Source: Bacteroidetes bacterium UBA6161
GTDB lineage: Bacteria > Bacteroidota > Bacteroidia > NS11-12g > UBA955
NCBI GenBank assembly: GCA_002422315.1
Contig: DIUJ01000035.1
Coordinates: 1-64,000, forward strand
Direction: 5' to 3'
DNA length: 64,000 bases
The notes beneath the pieces are model-generated. The model was not told the DNA's origin. It was given only the letters and a program-made list of their open reading frames with translations, and ran no database searches. Shown in pieces: positions 26,920 to 34,834 of this stretch. Within the stretch, counting starts at the first letter, position 1. Each line of letters opens with the position of its first letter. The position numbers and the translations under genes were made by a program.

Positions 26920-27744
26920 GTGAGCCATTATCCAGGTAAAGAAGCCAAGAGAGTAACTACCCATACCCTTTTGGAAATGAAAGAAGCTAAAGAACCAATT
27001 TCTATGCTTACGGCATACGATTTCTCCTTGGCAAGAATTGTAGATGCTGCAGGGGTGGATGTAATTCTTGTTGGAGACTCCGCAAGCAATGTAATGGCAG
27101 GCCATGAAACAACACTACCTATAACCTTAGACCAAATGATATACCACGCCTCTTCGGTTATTAGGGCAGTAAAACGCTCTTTGGTAGTAGTCGACCTCCC
27201 TTTTGGTTCTTACCAAGGCAATTCGAAAGAAGCTCTAAATTCTGCGATACGAATTATGAAAGAATCTGGTGCCCATGCCATAAAACTAGAAGGTGGTAGC
27301 GAAGTGGAAGAATCTGTAAAGAGAATTTTATCGGCGGGTATACCCGTTATGGGGCATTTAGGTCTTACCCCTCAGTCTATATACAAATTTGGTACTTATG
27401 CCGTAAGGGCAAGAGAAGAACAAGAAGCGAATAAACTCCTAGAAGACGCCAAAGTATTGCAAAATGCCGGCTGTTTTGCTTTGGTTTTAGAAAAAATACC
27501 TGCTAAATTAACGCAAAGGGTAGCTCAGGAACTCGAAATCCCAGTAATTGGAATAGGAGCAGGTTCGGCGGCCGATGGGCAAGTTCTTGTTTTACACGAT
27601 ATGCTTGGAATAAACAAGGATTTTAGCCCAAGATTTATTCGCAGGTATTTAAACCTTTACGACAGCATGCACCAAGCTATAAGCAATTATGTAACCGATG
27701 TAAAAAACAAAGATTTCCCCAATACGGATGAACAATATTCATAA
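26920..27744 (+). CDS. panB: 3-methyl-2-oxobutanoate hydroxymethyltransferase
   Basis: First committed step of pantothenate synthesis, adding a hydroxymethyl group from methylene-THF to 2-oxoisovalerate. Motifs: SMLTAYDFSLARIVDAAGVDVILVGDSASNV (metal-binding Asp in GDS), DLPFGSYQ, IKLEGGSE, and PVIGIGAGSAADGQVLVLHDMLG with the catalytic Glu upstream in VLEKIPAK. The 274-aa length is normal. The start codon is GTG (26920); the next in-frame ATG would remove part of the conserved N-terminus (KRVTTHTLLEMK). It supplies the same coenzyme A pathway as coaBC at 1.3 kb. Confidence 0.95.
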   Translation: MSHYPGKEAKRVTTHTLLEMKEAKEPISMLTAYDFSLARIVDAAGVDVILVGDSASNVMAGHETTLPITLDQMIYHASSVIRAVKRSLVVVDLPFGSYQGNSKEALNSAIRIMKESGAHAIKLEGGSEVEESVKRILSAGIPVMGHLGLTPQSIYKFGTYAVRAREEQEANKLLEDAKVLQNAGCFALVLEKIPAKLTQRVAQELEIPVIGIGAGSAADGQVLVLHDMLGINKDFSPRFIRRYLNLYDSMHQAISNYVTDVKNKDFPNTDEQYS

Positions 27745-27779
27745 ACTTTTTGGGGTTAAAAAACTAAAATTCAACACAA

Positions 27780-28979
27780 GTGGACTATCCTAAATTTAAT
27801 TTTCCTTATTTTAGAAAGTATTCATACGACACCAAAAGGATAATTAAAGTACTCCTCTTTATTGCGGCACTTCTTATTGGTACCTTCTCGCTATTGTATA
27901 CCAACAAATTGGTAAAACAATTAAAAACAGAAGAAGAGAAAAAAGTAGCAATTTGGGCTAAAGCGCAAGAAAAACTAGTGGAAGCTGAAAACCCAGAAGA
28001 ACTTTCCTTTTATTATTCTATAGTAGAAGACAACAAAACTATCCCCGTGATTATGGAAACCTCAGAGGGTTTTTTAATTCATAGAAACTTGGATAGTATA
28101 AAATCTCTTAAACGAGAATATGTAAAGAAAAAATTGGAGGAAATGAAATTAGGCTACCCTCCTATTCCAATAAGAATAACAGATACAGAAACAGCCTATT
28201 TGTACTACAGCGACTCCTACCTTCTGAAACAGTTAAGAGATTACCCTTATTATCAAATTGCAATTGTAGGACTGTTTATACTAGTTTCCTATTTTGCGTT
28301 TAGTATTTCCCGAAGGGCAGAACAGAATAGAGTATGGGTAGGACTTGCGAAAGAAACAGCACACCAACTCGGAACCCCCATTTCTTCTCTTATGGCTTGG
28401 ACAGACCTTATAGAAATGGATAGAGAACTTGCCACCCCAGAAGCAATGGAAGAAATGCGAAAGGATTTGGTTCGCTTAGAAACCATTACGGAAAGGTTCT
28501 CTAAAATTGGTTCTGAACCTGTTTTACAAAAGGTAAACCTAAATGAAGTTCTTAATCATTCCGTTCAATATATGAAAACAAGGTCTTCTGATAGGATAGA
28601 ATATGTAATGTACGAAAGACATCAGAATATTATGGCACATTTAAATGTACCTCTATTTGAATGGGTTATAGAAAACTTATGTAAAAATGCGATGGATGCA
28701 ATGGGTGGTAGTGGCAAAATAACCTTTACTCTAAGACTTTCGGAGAAAAACAACATACTTTTAGATGTTTCAGACAATGGAAAAGGAATTCCTAAAAATA
28801 AGTTTAAAACTATCTTTAAACCAGGTTATACAACCAAAAAAAGAGGCTGGGGTCTTGGGCTTTCTTTAGTAAAAAGAATCATCCAAAATTACCACAAGGG
28901 TACTATCTTTGTAAAAGAATCTGTGCCCAACGAACGAACTGTTTTTAGAATAATATTAAAAGCAGCAAATAACAAATAA
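27780..28979 (+). CDS. Membrane sensor histidine kinase
   Basis: A 399-aa two-component sensor kinase. Two membrane segments (about residues 22-41 and 160-178) flank a periplasmic domain of about 115 residues with no recognised fold. The H-box is AKETAHQLGTPISSLMAW, with phospho-accepting His195. The ATPase domain shows ENLCKNAMDAM (N-box), DVSDNGKGIPKN (G1) and GWGLGLSLVKRI (G2). It starts with GTG. No response regulator gene is nearby, so it is an orphan kinase here. It follows panB by 35 bases and precedes the TonB-domain gene by 7. Confidence 0.9.
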   Translation: MDYPKFNFPYFRKYSYDTKRIIKVLLFIAALLIGTFSLLYTNKLVKQLKTEEEKKVAIWAKAQEKLVEAENPEELSFYYSIVEDNKTIPVIMETSEGFLIHRNLDSIKSLKREYVKKKLEEMKLGYPPIPIRITDTETAYLYYSDSYLLKQLRDYPYYQIAIVGLFILVSYFAFSISRRAEQNRVWVGLAKETAHQLGTPISSLMAWTDLIEMDRELATPEAMEEMRKDLVRLETITERFSKIGSEPVLQKVNLNEVLNHSVQYMKTRSSDRIEYVMYERHQNIMAHLNVPLFEWVIENLCKNAMDAMGGSGKITFTLRLSEKNNILLDVSDNGKGIPKNKFKTIFKPGYTTKKRGWGLGLSLVKRIIQNYHKGTIFVKESVPNERTVFRIILKAANNK

Positions 28980-28986
28980 CTACCAA

Positions 28987-29448
28987 ATGAAAACATCTCT
29001 TTTTACTCTTCTTCTTGTCACATTTATTAGCTTAAGTTTTGTGGGCCTTAGTATGGAGAAAAATCACGCTACTGTATCCTCCTATTCCATTTGCTTTGCC
29101 GATACAATCGAAAACCCAAAAGACTCTACACAAAAACCAGAAATTATGCCGGAGTTCCCAGGTGGACTAGAAAAACTTTATGCTTTTATAGGTAAAAATG
29201 TAGTTTATCCTAAGGAAGCCTTGAAAAAAAATAAAGAGGGCAAAGTTTTAATTTCATTTATAATAGAAAAAGATGGCTCTGTAAGTAATGTAAAACCTTT
29301 AAAACCTAAATCGGAATGGATAGGCTACGGACTAGAAGAAGAAGCTTGTAGGGTTGTATATCTTATGCCAAAATGGAATCCGGGAACAATTGAAGGAAAA
29401 CCTGTTAGAGTTAGATTCACTTTGCCTGTACTTTTTCAATTAAATTAA
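28987..29448 (+). CDS. Small exported TonB C-terminal-domain protein
   Basis: A 153-aa protein with a hydrophobic N-terminal segment (about residues 3-24) and a TonB C-terminal domain at about 60-150 (MPEFPGGLEKLYAFIGKNVVYPKEALKKNKEGKVLISFIIEKDGS, ending VRVRFTLPVLFQLN). It lacks the proline-rich linker and large N-terminal region of a canonical TonB, so classical energy transduction is doubtful. Stand-alone TonB-CTD proteins are common in Bacteroidota, and their role is not settled. Confidence 0.8.
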   Translation: MKTSLFTLLLVTFISLSFVGLSMEKNHATVSSYSICFADTIENPKDSTQKPEIMPEFPGGLEKLYAFIGKNVVYPKEALKKNKEGKVLISFIIEKDGSVSNVKPLKPKSEWIGYGLEEEACRVVYLMPKWNPGTIEGKPVRVRFTLPVLFQLN

Positions 29449-29449
29449 T

Positions 29450-29863
29450 ATGGGTAGAATACTAGCCATAGATTTTGGCAATACGAGATGTGGAATAGCG
29501 GTAACCGATCCGCTTAAAATGTTTGCACAAGCCTTAACCACAGTGCATAGCAACGAATTAATTCAATTTCTGAAAGACTACATAACCAAAGAGAATGTGG
29601 AACAATTTGTAATTGGCAAACCGCTAAATGAGAAAGGAGAAACCCAGCAAATTCAAGAAAACATAGACAAACTTAGTGGGTATCTTACAAAAGTTTTTCC
29701 CACTATACCTCAAGCTTTTGTAGACGAAAGATACACTTCTAGAATGGCGAAATTTGCTTTAGTAGAAGCCGGAATAAAAAAAGAGAAACGAAAAGATAAA
29801 AAACTCTTGGATTCTGTGAGTGCTACCTTAATTTTGCAAACTTATTTACAAATGAACCCATGA
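29450..29863 (+). CDS. ruvX: RuvX/YqgF-type putative Holliday junction resolvase
   Basis: A 137-aa RNase H-fold protein of the YqgF family, linked to Holliday junction resolution or rRNA processing. Motifs: ILAIDFGNTRCGIAVTDPL (first catalytic Asp in DFG), VIGKPLNEKGE, and VDERYTSRMA (acidic DE pair). Length is normal. It overlaps the def start by 4 bases and follows the TonB-domain gene by one base, so it belongs to the same transcript. Confidence 0.92.
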   Translation: MGRILAIDFGNTRCGIAVTDPLKMFAQALTTVHSNELIQFLKDYITKENVEQFVIGKPLNEKGETQQIQENIDKLSGYLTKVFPTIPQAFVDERYTSRMAKFALVEAGIKKEKRKDKKLLDSVSATLILQTYLQMNP

Positions 29864-30414
29864 TACTACCAATCTATACTTATGGCCATGACGTGCTAAG
29901 AAAAAAAGCAGTAGAAATAGATGCTACTTATCCTGATTTAAAAGATTTAATTAAAAACATGTATCAAACAATGTACGAATCTAGTGGGATTGGCTTGGCT
30001 GCACCTCAAATCGGTTTACCTATTAGACTTTTTTTAGTGGATATTAGCAATTGGGAAGAAACAAAACCTAACAATATTAAGCAAATATTTATTAATGCAC
30101 AGATTCTAGAAGAGTGGGATACTCCATGGAAATTTGAAGAAGGATGCCTTAGCATACCTGGAATTAGAGAAAATGTAAGTAGACACGAAAAGATTAGAAT
30201 AAAATTCCAAGATGAAAACTTTGAGTGGCACGAAAAAGAATTTGACGGAATGGCTGCTAGGGTTATTCAACATGAATACGACCATATAGAAGGTGTACTT
30301 TTTATAGATAAAGTAAATCCTCTAAGAAAAAAATTATTACAAAAAAGACTTAAAGAAATGAGCCAAGGAAGGGTTAGAGCAGATTACAAAATAAAACCTT
30401 CTTTTAAGAAATGA
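29860..30414 (+). CDS. def: Peptide deformylase
   Basis: Removes the formyl group from the initiator Met of new proteins. The three family motifs are intact: GIGLAAPQIGL (motif 1), EEGCLSIPGI with metal ligand Cys (motif 2), and VIQHEYDHIEGVLFID, whose HEYDH supplies two His ligands and the catalytic Glu (motif 3). Length 184 aa. It overlaps ruvX and the downstream UbiA-family gene by 4 bases at each end, so the three are translationally coupled. Confidence 0.96.
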   Translation: MILPIYTYGHDVLRKKAVEIDATYPDLKDLIKNMYQTMYESSGIGLAAPQIGLPIRLFLVDISNWEETKPNNIKQIFINAQILEEWDTPWKFEEGCLSIPGIRENVSRHEKIRIKFQDENFEWHEKEFDGMAARVIQHEYDHIEGVLFIDKVNPLRKKLLQKRLKEMSQGRVRADYKIKPSFKK

Positions 30415-31271
30415 TGCGTTTGTATGGCCTGTTTCTTATTACTAGACCGCTAAACCTCTTTTTCTTAATTTGTATCTATTGGTTTTTAGCTCAAGTAAGC
30501 AATTTAGGCTTTAGCTTTCACAACCTCGCCTTTTTTGCAAGCATCATTTTAACAACTGCCGCAGGATATGCAATAAACGATCACTTTGACATACAATCAG
30601 ATGTTTTAAATAATAAAAACAGACCTATTTCTAAGTATAGGTTGACATTGAAAAATGTGGTTCTTTTTTATTCCTTTTTAAACTTCTTTGCAATTTTACT
30701 TTCTTATCTCTCAGTGGATATTTATTTTGCATTCATAGTTTTACTAGTTCAGCTAAGCTTGCTTCTGTATGCTAGATATTTTAAAAGAATAGCATTGATA
30801 GGCAATATATTGGTGGCTTTATTAAGCAGCTTAAGTATACTATTAATCGTAAAAATAATACCAGAAGTAAACTCTGAATTTCAGACTTTTTTACTTCATT
30901 TTTCTATTTTTATTTTTGTGTATACCTTTACCCGAGAACTGTTTAAAACCATAGAAGATACACAAGGAGATAAAGCAAGTAATATGAAAACTATTTCTTG
31001 TTTATTGGGAATTAAGCTAAGCATGTATGCCTCTGGTGGGGCACTAATTGGGTTCGGGATAGGCATGCTCCTATTTGAGTATCTTTTCTCTATTCAGTAC
31101 ATCTATTCAAGTTATGTTTTTGCATTAGGAAATATAATGTTACTTGCATTAGGTTTTTGGGCTATTGCCAAACCAAATACAAAAACTGCTTCTCGAATAG
31201 CAAAATTCATGAAATTAATGATGGCTATGTTTGTATTTGTTTTGTGGTTATTATACTCCTTGGGCTCTTAG
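30411..31271 (+). CDS. UbiA-family prenyltransferase
   Basis: A 286-aa integral membrane enzyme with about eight or nine hydrophobic segments. The two aspartate-rich motifs are NDHFDIQSD (about residues 57-65) and ETIEDTQGDKAS-type KTIEDTQGDK (about 176-185). The family moves prenyl groups onto aromatic or other acceptors; Bacteroidota members are often annotated as geranylgeranylglycerol-phosphate geranylgeranyltransferase. Substrate cannot be told here, and no menaquinone or isoprenoid genes are adjacent. It overlaps def by 4 bases. Confidence 0.82.
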   Translation: MMRLYGLFLITRPLNLFFLICIYWFLAQVSNLGFSFHNLAFFASIILTTAAGYAINDHFDIQSDVLNNKNRPISKYRLTLKNVVLFYSFLNFFAILLSYLSVDIYFAFIVLLVQLSLLLYARYFKRIALIGNILVALLSSLSILLIVKIIPEVNSEFQTFLLHFSIFIFVYTFTRELFKTIEDTQGDKASNMKTISCLLGIKLSMYASGGALIGFGIGMLLFEYLFSIQYIYSSYVFALGNIMLLALGFWAIAKPNTKTASRIAKFMKLMMAMFVFVLWLLYSLGS

Positions 31272-31343
31272 CTTAAGAAAAGTTAAAAACAAATAGATAA
31301 ACAATTCTCGGTTTTTTTAATTTAAAATCCAATAGCAAATACT

Positions 31344-31351
31344 TACTTTTG
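31344..31351 (+). promoter_or_regulatory. -7 box of gmk
   Basis: TACTTTTG fits TAnnTTTG, 22 bases before the likely ATG at 31374. No -33 element is evident. Confidence 0.4.
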
Positions 31352-31367
31352 AAACCTAAAGTTTATT

Positions 31368-31949
31368 GTGAATATGTATAAGAACCAAGGAAAAGTTCTC
31401 ATTTTTTCTGCACCTTCTGGTAGCGGTAAAACAACCGTAGTAAAACACCTTTTATCTGTTTTTTCTCAACTAAATTTTTCTATTTCTGCTACTACGAGAG
31501 CTCCAAGAGCGGGAGAAACCCATGGGAAAGAATACTATTTTATAAGCCAAGACGAGTTTGAAAGAAAAATTGAACTTGGGGAATTCTTGGAATATGAAGA
31601 AGTATATGCAGGCCTTTACTATGGAACCTTGCATAGCGAAGTAGAACGTATTTGGGAACAAGGTAAAACTGTAGTATTTGATGTAGATGTAAAAGGTGGC
31701 CTTAACATAAAAAAACAACTAGGCAAGAATGCACTTGCCGTGTTTCTCAGACCCCCGTCTGTAGAGATTCTGATGCAAAGACTGCGCAACAGAAGTACAG
31801 AAGTAGAACACGAGTTACAAATGAGAATAAACAAAGCAAATGAAGAACTAAGTTATGAATCACAATATGAAGTTGTAATTGTAAACGACATATTAGAAAA
31901 AACCTTGAAGGAGAGCGAAAATATAGTGAGAAACTTTATTGAAAGATAA
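31368..31949 (+). CDS. gmk: Guanylate kinase
   Basis: Phosphorylates GMP to GDP in purine metabolism. The P-loop is FSAPSGSGKTT; the GMP-binding part includes SATTRAPRAGETHGKEYYFIS and EYEEVYAGLYYGT. Length is normal. The first start in this frame is GTG at 31368, but ATG at 31374 (MYKNQGKVLIF) is more likely and still keeps the P-loop intact. The gene stands alone, after a 96-base gap and before a gene-free AT-rich region. Confidence 0.95.
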   Translation: MNMYKNQGKVLIFSAPSGSGKTTVVKHLLSVFSQLNFSISATTRAPRAGETHGKEYYFISQDEFERKIELGEFLEYEEVYAGLYYGTLHSEVERIWEQGKTVVFDVDVKGGLNIKKQLGKNALAVFLRPPSVEILMQRLRNRSTEVEHELQMRINKANEELSYESQYEVVIVNDILEKTLKESENIVRNFIER

Positions 31950-32307
31950 AGTCTTTTAGGATTTATCTTAAACATACAAGGTTAAGCATTTCAATTATCC
32001 ACTCTGGTTGAATTATTTGCCAACTTAAATATTTTATGAATTAAAAAAACAGAAAGTTCATTCAAAACCCAAACAAAACCCCAACAATTTGAATTTAAAT
32101 AATATACCAAGTTAATTATTGATAAATTTATCATTTATAGAAGAGCCTTAAATATTGTAAAATCATAAACTCGGTTTTAATTTCAAAGATGAACAGAGTG
32201 AAATTAGTCAATAATCGTCATTAAAAGTTTCAAACTTCAAAATACAATTGCAAGTACTTTAAATTGATTTATTTCAATTCATAAAATTCTGGATTCTATA
32301 CCTCTCT
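31950..32307. other. AT-rich gene-free region after gmk
   Basis: No coding frame, RNA gene or convincing terminator is seen. A 14-base palindrome TGATAAATTTATCA lies at 32120-32133. Base composition is more AT-rich than in the neighbouring genes. Confidence 0.5.
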
Positions 32308-33093
32308 CTATTTTAGTTTTTCAATATCATTAGATTTAATTAGTGGCTTGCCTTGAAGAGCTTGAAAAAGAGTTAAAAAAGCCAAAAAAACATACAATAT
32401 AGAAAGCCCAACAGTTAATTTTGTGTTTTTCAAAATATAAAAAGAGACTATCGGTAAAACTTGCAAAGCATGCATGCCTATAAAATGAGATACTCTTAAA
32501 TCTCCAACAGTTTTACTCCATCCAATAATAAACCAATTTGAATTATCATTTAAAGCCCCAACACTATGATTGAGCTTAGCGCCCATAAGAAAGCCTTCAA
32601 ATGAAAATATCACAAATATCACAAGACTTAACCGAATTGCCCAAACATAATAATCTGGTAAATTAGGGAAAGTATTGAAAAAAAACAAATATGCAACATA
32701 AGCTGTGTAAAGAGTTACCATTGTTGCCGCCAAAGCCATCATTGAAAATAAGAAGGAATAAAATGGCGTACTCATATTGTAATGCGACAACTGTCCTTTA
32801 TTTGCTTGAAAGGCAATGTATCCTATTTCAAAACCCAACAAAATTATAATAGTCCAATTGAAAAGTTTAAAATTAAAATTGGGCAGATAAAAGCAATACC
32901 AAGCCATTGCTGAGACAAATAAAAATGTTGAAAAAGCAAATTTAAAAGGTTTAAACCACGCATTCACATTGTATACTTGAGTAGTAGTGTATTTTGTAAG
33001 AAATAAAAATATTATGGATGCAGTAAAACAAATTAAACCGAAATAAAACAGGGTTTCATTTCGGTATTTTAGTTGTTGAATAAAGTGAATCAT
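32308..33093 (-). CDS. Seven-helix membrane protein of unknown function
   Basis: A 261-aa protein with about seven hydrophobic segments: residues about 14-33, 49-68, 78-95, 110-132, 143-164, 193-210 (weak) and 223-240. I do not recognise the family. The start overlaps the stop of the upstream SDR gene by 4 bases, so the two are coupled. Conspicuous non-membrane parts are the N-terminal MIHFIQQLKYRNE and the basic C-terminal tail GKPLIKSNDIEKLK. No cofactor motif is evident. Confidence 0.7.
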   Translation of the reverse strand: MIHFIQQLKYRNETLFYFGLICFTASIIFLFLTKYTTTQVYNVNAWFKPFKFAFSTFLFVSAMAWYCFYLPNFNFKLFNWTIIILLGFEIGYIAFQANKGQLSHYNMSTPFYSFLFSMMALAATMVTLYTAYVAYLFFFNTFPNLPDYYVWAIRLSLVIFVIFSFEGFLMGAKLNHSVGALNDNSNWFIIGWSKTVGDLRVSHFIGMHALQVLPIVSFYILKNTKLTVGLSILYVFLAFLTLFQALQGKPLIKSNDIEKLK

Positions 33094-33866
33094 TTTATAC
33101 TTGCTAAGTTCTTTTTAATTTTTATCATAACTTTATCTGGGGTAAATCGGGGTATATTGCTTAAAAACCAATTCATCGTTCCAACTATTTTTTTGTTTTT
33201 ACCATACAAAAACAAGTCAACACCCTCCTTTGCAACTAAATTTGCAGGCATTGGTTTATTAGCTTTCATAGCAATTGTTTTACGCATATTATCCGAATGA
33301 AATGGGGTATCTACTGTTCCTGGGCAAAGTGCCGTAAGTGTAACTCCTGTACCCTGCAATTCTGCAGAAACTGTTTCAGTAAATGCTAGAACAAAACTCT
33401 TTGTTGCTGAATAAACAGAGTAATATGGTAATGGAATAAAGGATAATAATGAAGCAATATTCATTATTCTTCCCTTTCCGGCTTTAACCATTTCTGCAGC
33501 AAACAATTTGGTAAGACCAACCAATGTAGTAACATTTAAAGATATCATCTCTTCATCTTTTTTCAACGACATTTCTATAAAATTTCCATATTCACCAAAT
33601 CCTGCATTATTTATTAAGCCAGTTACTGTAAATTTATGATCCTTTATATTTTTAAATAAATCTTGAGCTGAGTTGGGCTCAGATAAGTCATAAATAAAAT
33701 AATGAACTTCTACTTCATATTTATTATTAATTTCTCTTTGGAGACTTTCTAATTTGTCTTGACTTCGAGCTATTAAAATTAAATTATGATTTTTAGCTGC
33801 TAGTTGTATCGCAATTTCGTAACCTATTCCTGTACTTGCCCCTGTAATTAAAGTGTATTCTTTCAT
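33090..33866 (-). CDS. Short-chain dehydrogenase/reductase
   Basis: A 258-aa classical SDR oxidoreductase using NAD(P). The Rossmann glycine motif is TGASTGIGYEIA (TGxxxGIG), followed by NNAGFGEYGNF, the catalytic Ser region IASLLSFIPLP, and YSATKSFVLAF with the YxxxK pair. Arg after the first glycine-rich strand (LIARSQDKLE) suggests NADPH preference. The substrate is unknown. It ends in the coupled membrane-protein gene and lies 79 bases after the Crp/Fnr gene. Confidence 0.9.
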   Translation of the reverse strand: MKEYTLITGASTGIGYEIAIQLAAKNHNLILIARSQDKLESLQREINNKYEVEVHYFIYDLSEPNSAQDLFKNIKDHKFTVTGLINNAGFGEYGNFIEMSLKKDEEMISLNVTTLVGLTKLFAAEMVKAGKGRIMNIASLLSFIPLPYYSVYSATKSFVLAFTETVSAELQGTGVTLTALCPGTVDTPFHSDNMRKTIAMKANKPMPANLVAKEGVDLFLYGKNKKIVGTMNWFLSNIPRFTPDKVMIKIKKNLASIK

Positions 33867-33945
33867 TGAATTTTTCTTTGTGTAATTTTGAACAAAGATG
33901 ATATTAAAAGATTACCCAAAACGATAACAAATGTTTAGATTTTAT

Positions 33946-34512
33946 TTATTCTCGTTTTTTTAGTCTGCTCAAATGAATTGGTGTTATACCTAAATAAGAT
34001 GCTATCATATGTTGAGGAACTCGATTATGTATGTTTGGAAAAACCTCTGTAATACTATCGTAGCGCTGCTTAGGTGTTCTAATATATAAATTTTTAATCC
34101 TACTGTCTTGATAAATAAAATAATATTCAGCGATTAATCTTCCCATTTTTTGTCCTTCAATCAAATTATTATAACCCCACTCTATAATAGAACGAGGCAA
34201 TACAACTACTTGGGTTTCTTCCAAAGTCTGCAAGCTATAAATCGAAGTACTTTTTTGGATAAAGTTTGTGTAGTCTGCGATAAATTGATTTTCAAGTGCA
34301 AAGTGAATTGTATGTTCCATCCCATCGTTATCTGTGACTAATACTCTAATCAATCCTTTATTGATGAAATATATTTCATTAGGTATTTGATTTGGTCTAC
34401 TGATGAACTCTAGTCTCTTGAACGTCTTAGAAAAAGAATTACACAAGAAATCATTTAGTTCTTTATCCGAAACATTAATCATCTGTTTCATTACTTTTCT
34501 AATTTGCTCCAT
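33946..34512 (-). CDS. Crp/Fnr-family transcriptional regulator
   Basis: A 188-aa regulator with an N-terminal cyclic-nucleotide-binding-like beta barrel (about residues 25-115, EFISRPNQIPNEIYFINKGLIRVLV) and a C-terminal helix-turn-helix ending QHMIASYLGITPIHLSRLKKRE. It lacks the cysteines of an oxygen-sensing FNR, and the canonical cAMP-binding residues are not obvious. Such short Crp/Fnr proteins are common in Bacteroidota, with unknown ligands. It heads a minus-strand set with the SDR and membrane protein and probably controls them. Confidence 0.85.
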   Translation of the reverse strand: MEQIRKVMKQMINVSDKELNDFLCNSFSKTFKRLEFISRPNQIPNEIYFINKGLIRVLVTDNDGMEHTIHFALENQFIADYTNFIQKSTSIYSLQTLEETQVVVLPRSIIEWGYNNLIEGQKMGRLIAEYYFIYQDSRIKNLYIRTPKQRYDSITEVFPNIHNRVPQHMIASYLGITPIHLSRLKKRE

Positions 34513-34834
34513 TTATTTCATTTAATAATTTATCTTTTAACACATAAAGTCAAGTTAGTTACACAACAAATGATTCTCTTCATTTCAATACATATACTCT
34601 CTTGTATTCACCTCAAAAATAGAAAAAAATCAATATCCATAACAAGTTACACAGTTTTTCTTTAGACTACTTTACACCTTAACCTAATTTCGTTGTTTTA
34701 AAGTTATTTGTTATTCATATTTAAATCCTCCTATTGTCTCAATCCAAAACAAATTTTTTTCTTTCGCGTCCCAATCTTCGATAATTGGATTTATACTACT
34801 TCAAAAACAAAATATTGGATTAATTTTGCAGTCT
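34513..34834. other. Gene-free divergent region between Crp/Fnr gene and cysS
   Basis: No gene is seen. It contains a repeated 9-mer AGTTACACA at 34557-34565 and 34645-34653 in direct orientation, a minus-strand TATTTTTG (34614-34621) that could be the Crp/Fnr -7 box, and the cysS -7 box at 34821-34828. Confidence 0.5.
34821..34828 (+). promoter_or_regulatory. -7 box of cysS; possible leaderless start
   Basis: TAATTTTG fits TAnnTTTG and ends 6 bases before the ATG at 34835, giving a leader of about three bases. The overlapping TTG at 34826 is part of this promoter and so cannot be the start codon of this transcript. Confidence 0.45.

Noticed and set aside
32120..32133. 14-base AT palindrome TGATAAATTTATCA
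   Set aside because: Expected by chance in such AT-rich sequence and not next to a promoter.
34826..34834. TTG start for cysS
   Set aside because: The TTG lies inside the -7 box; ATG at 34835 gives the normal N-terminus.
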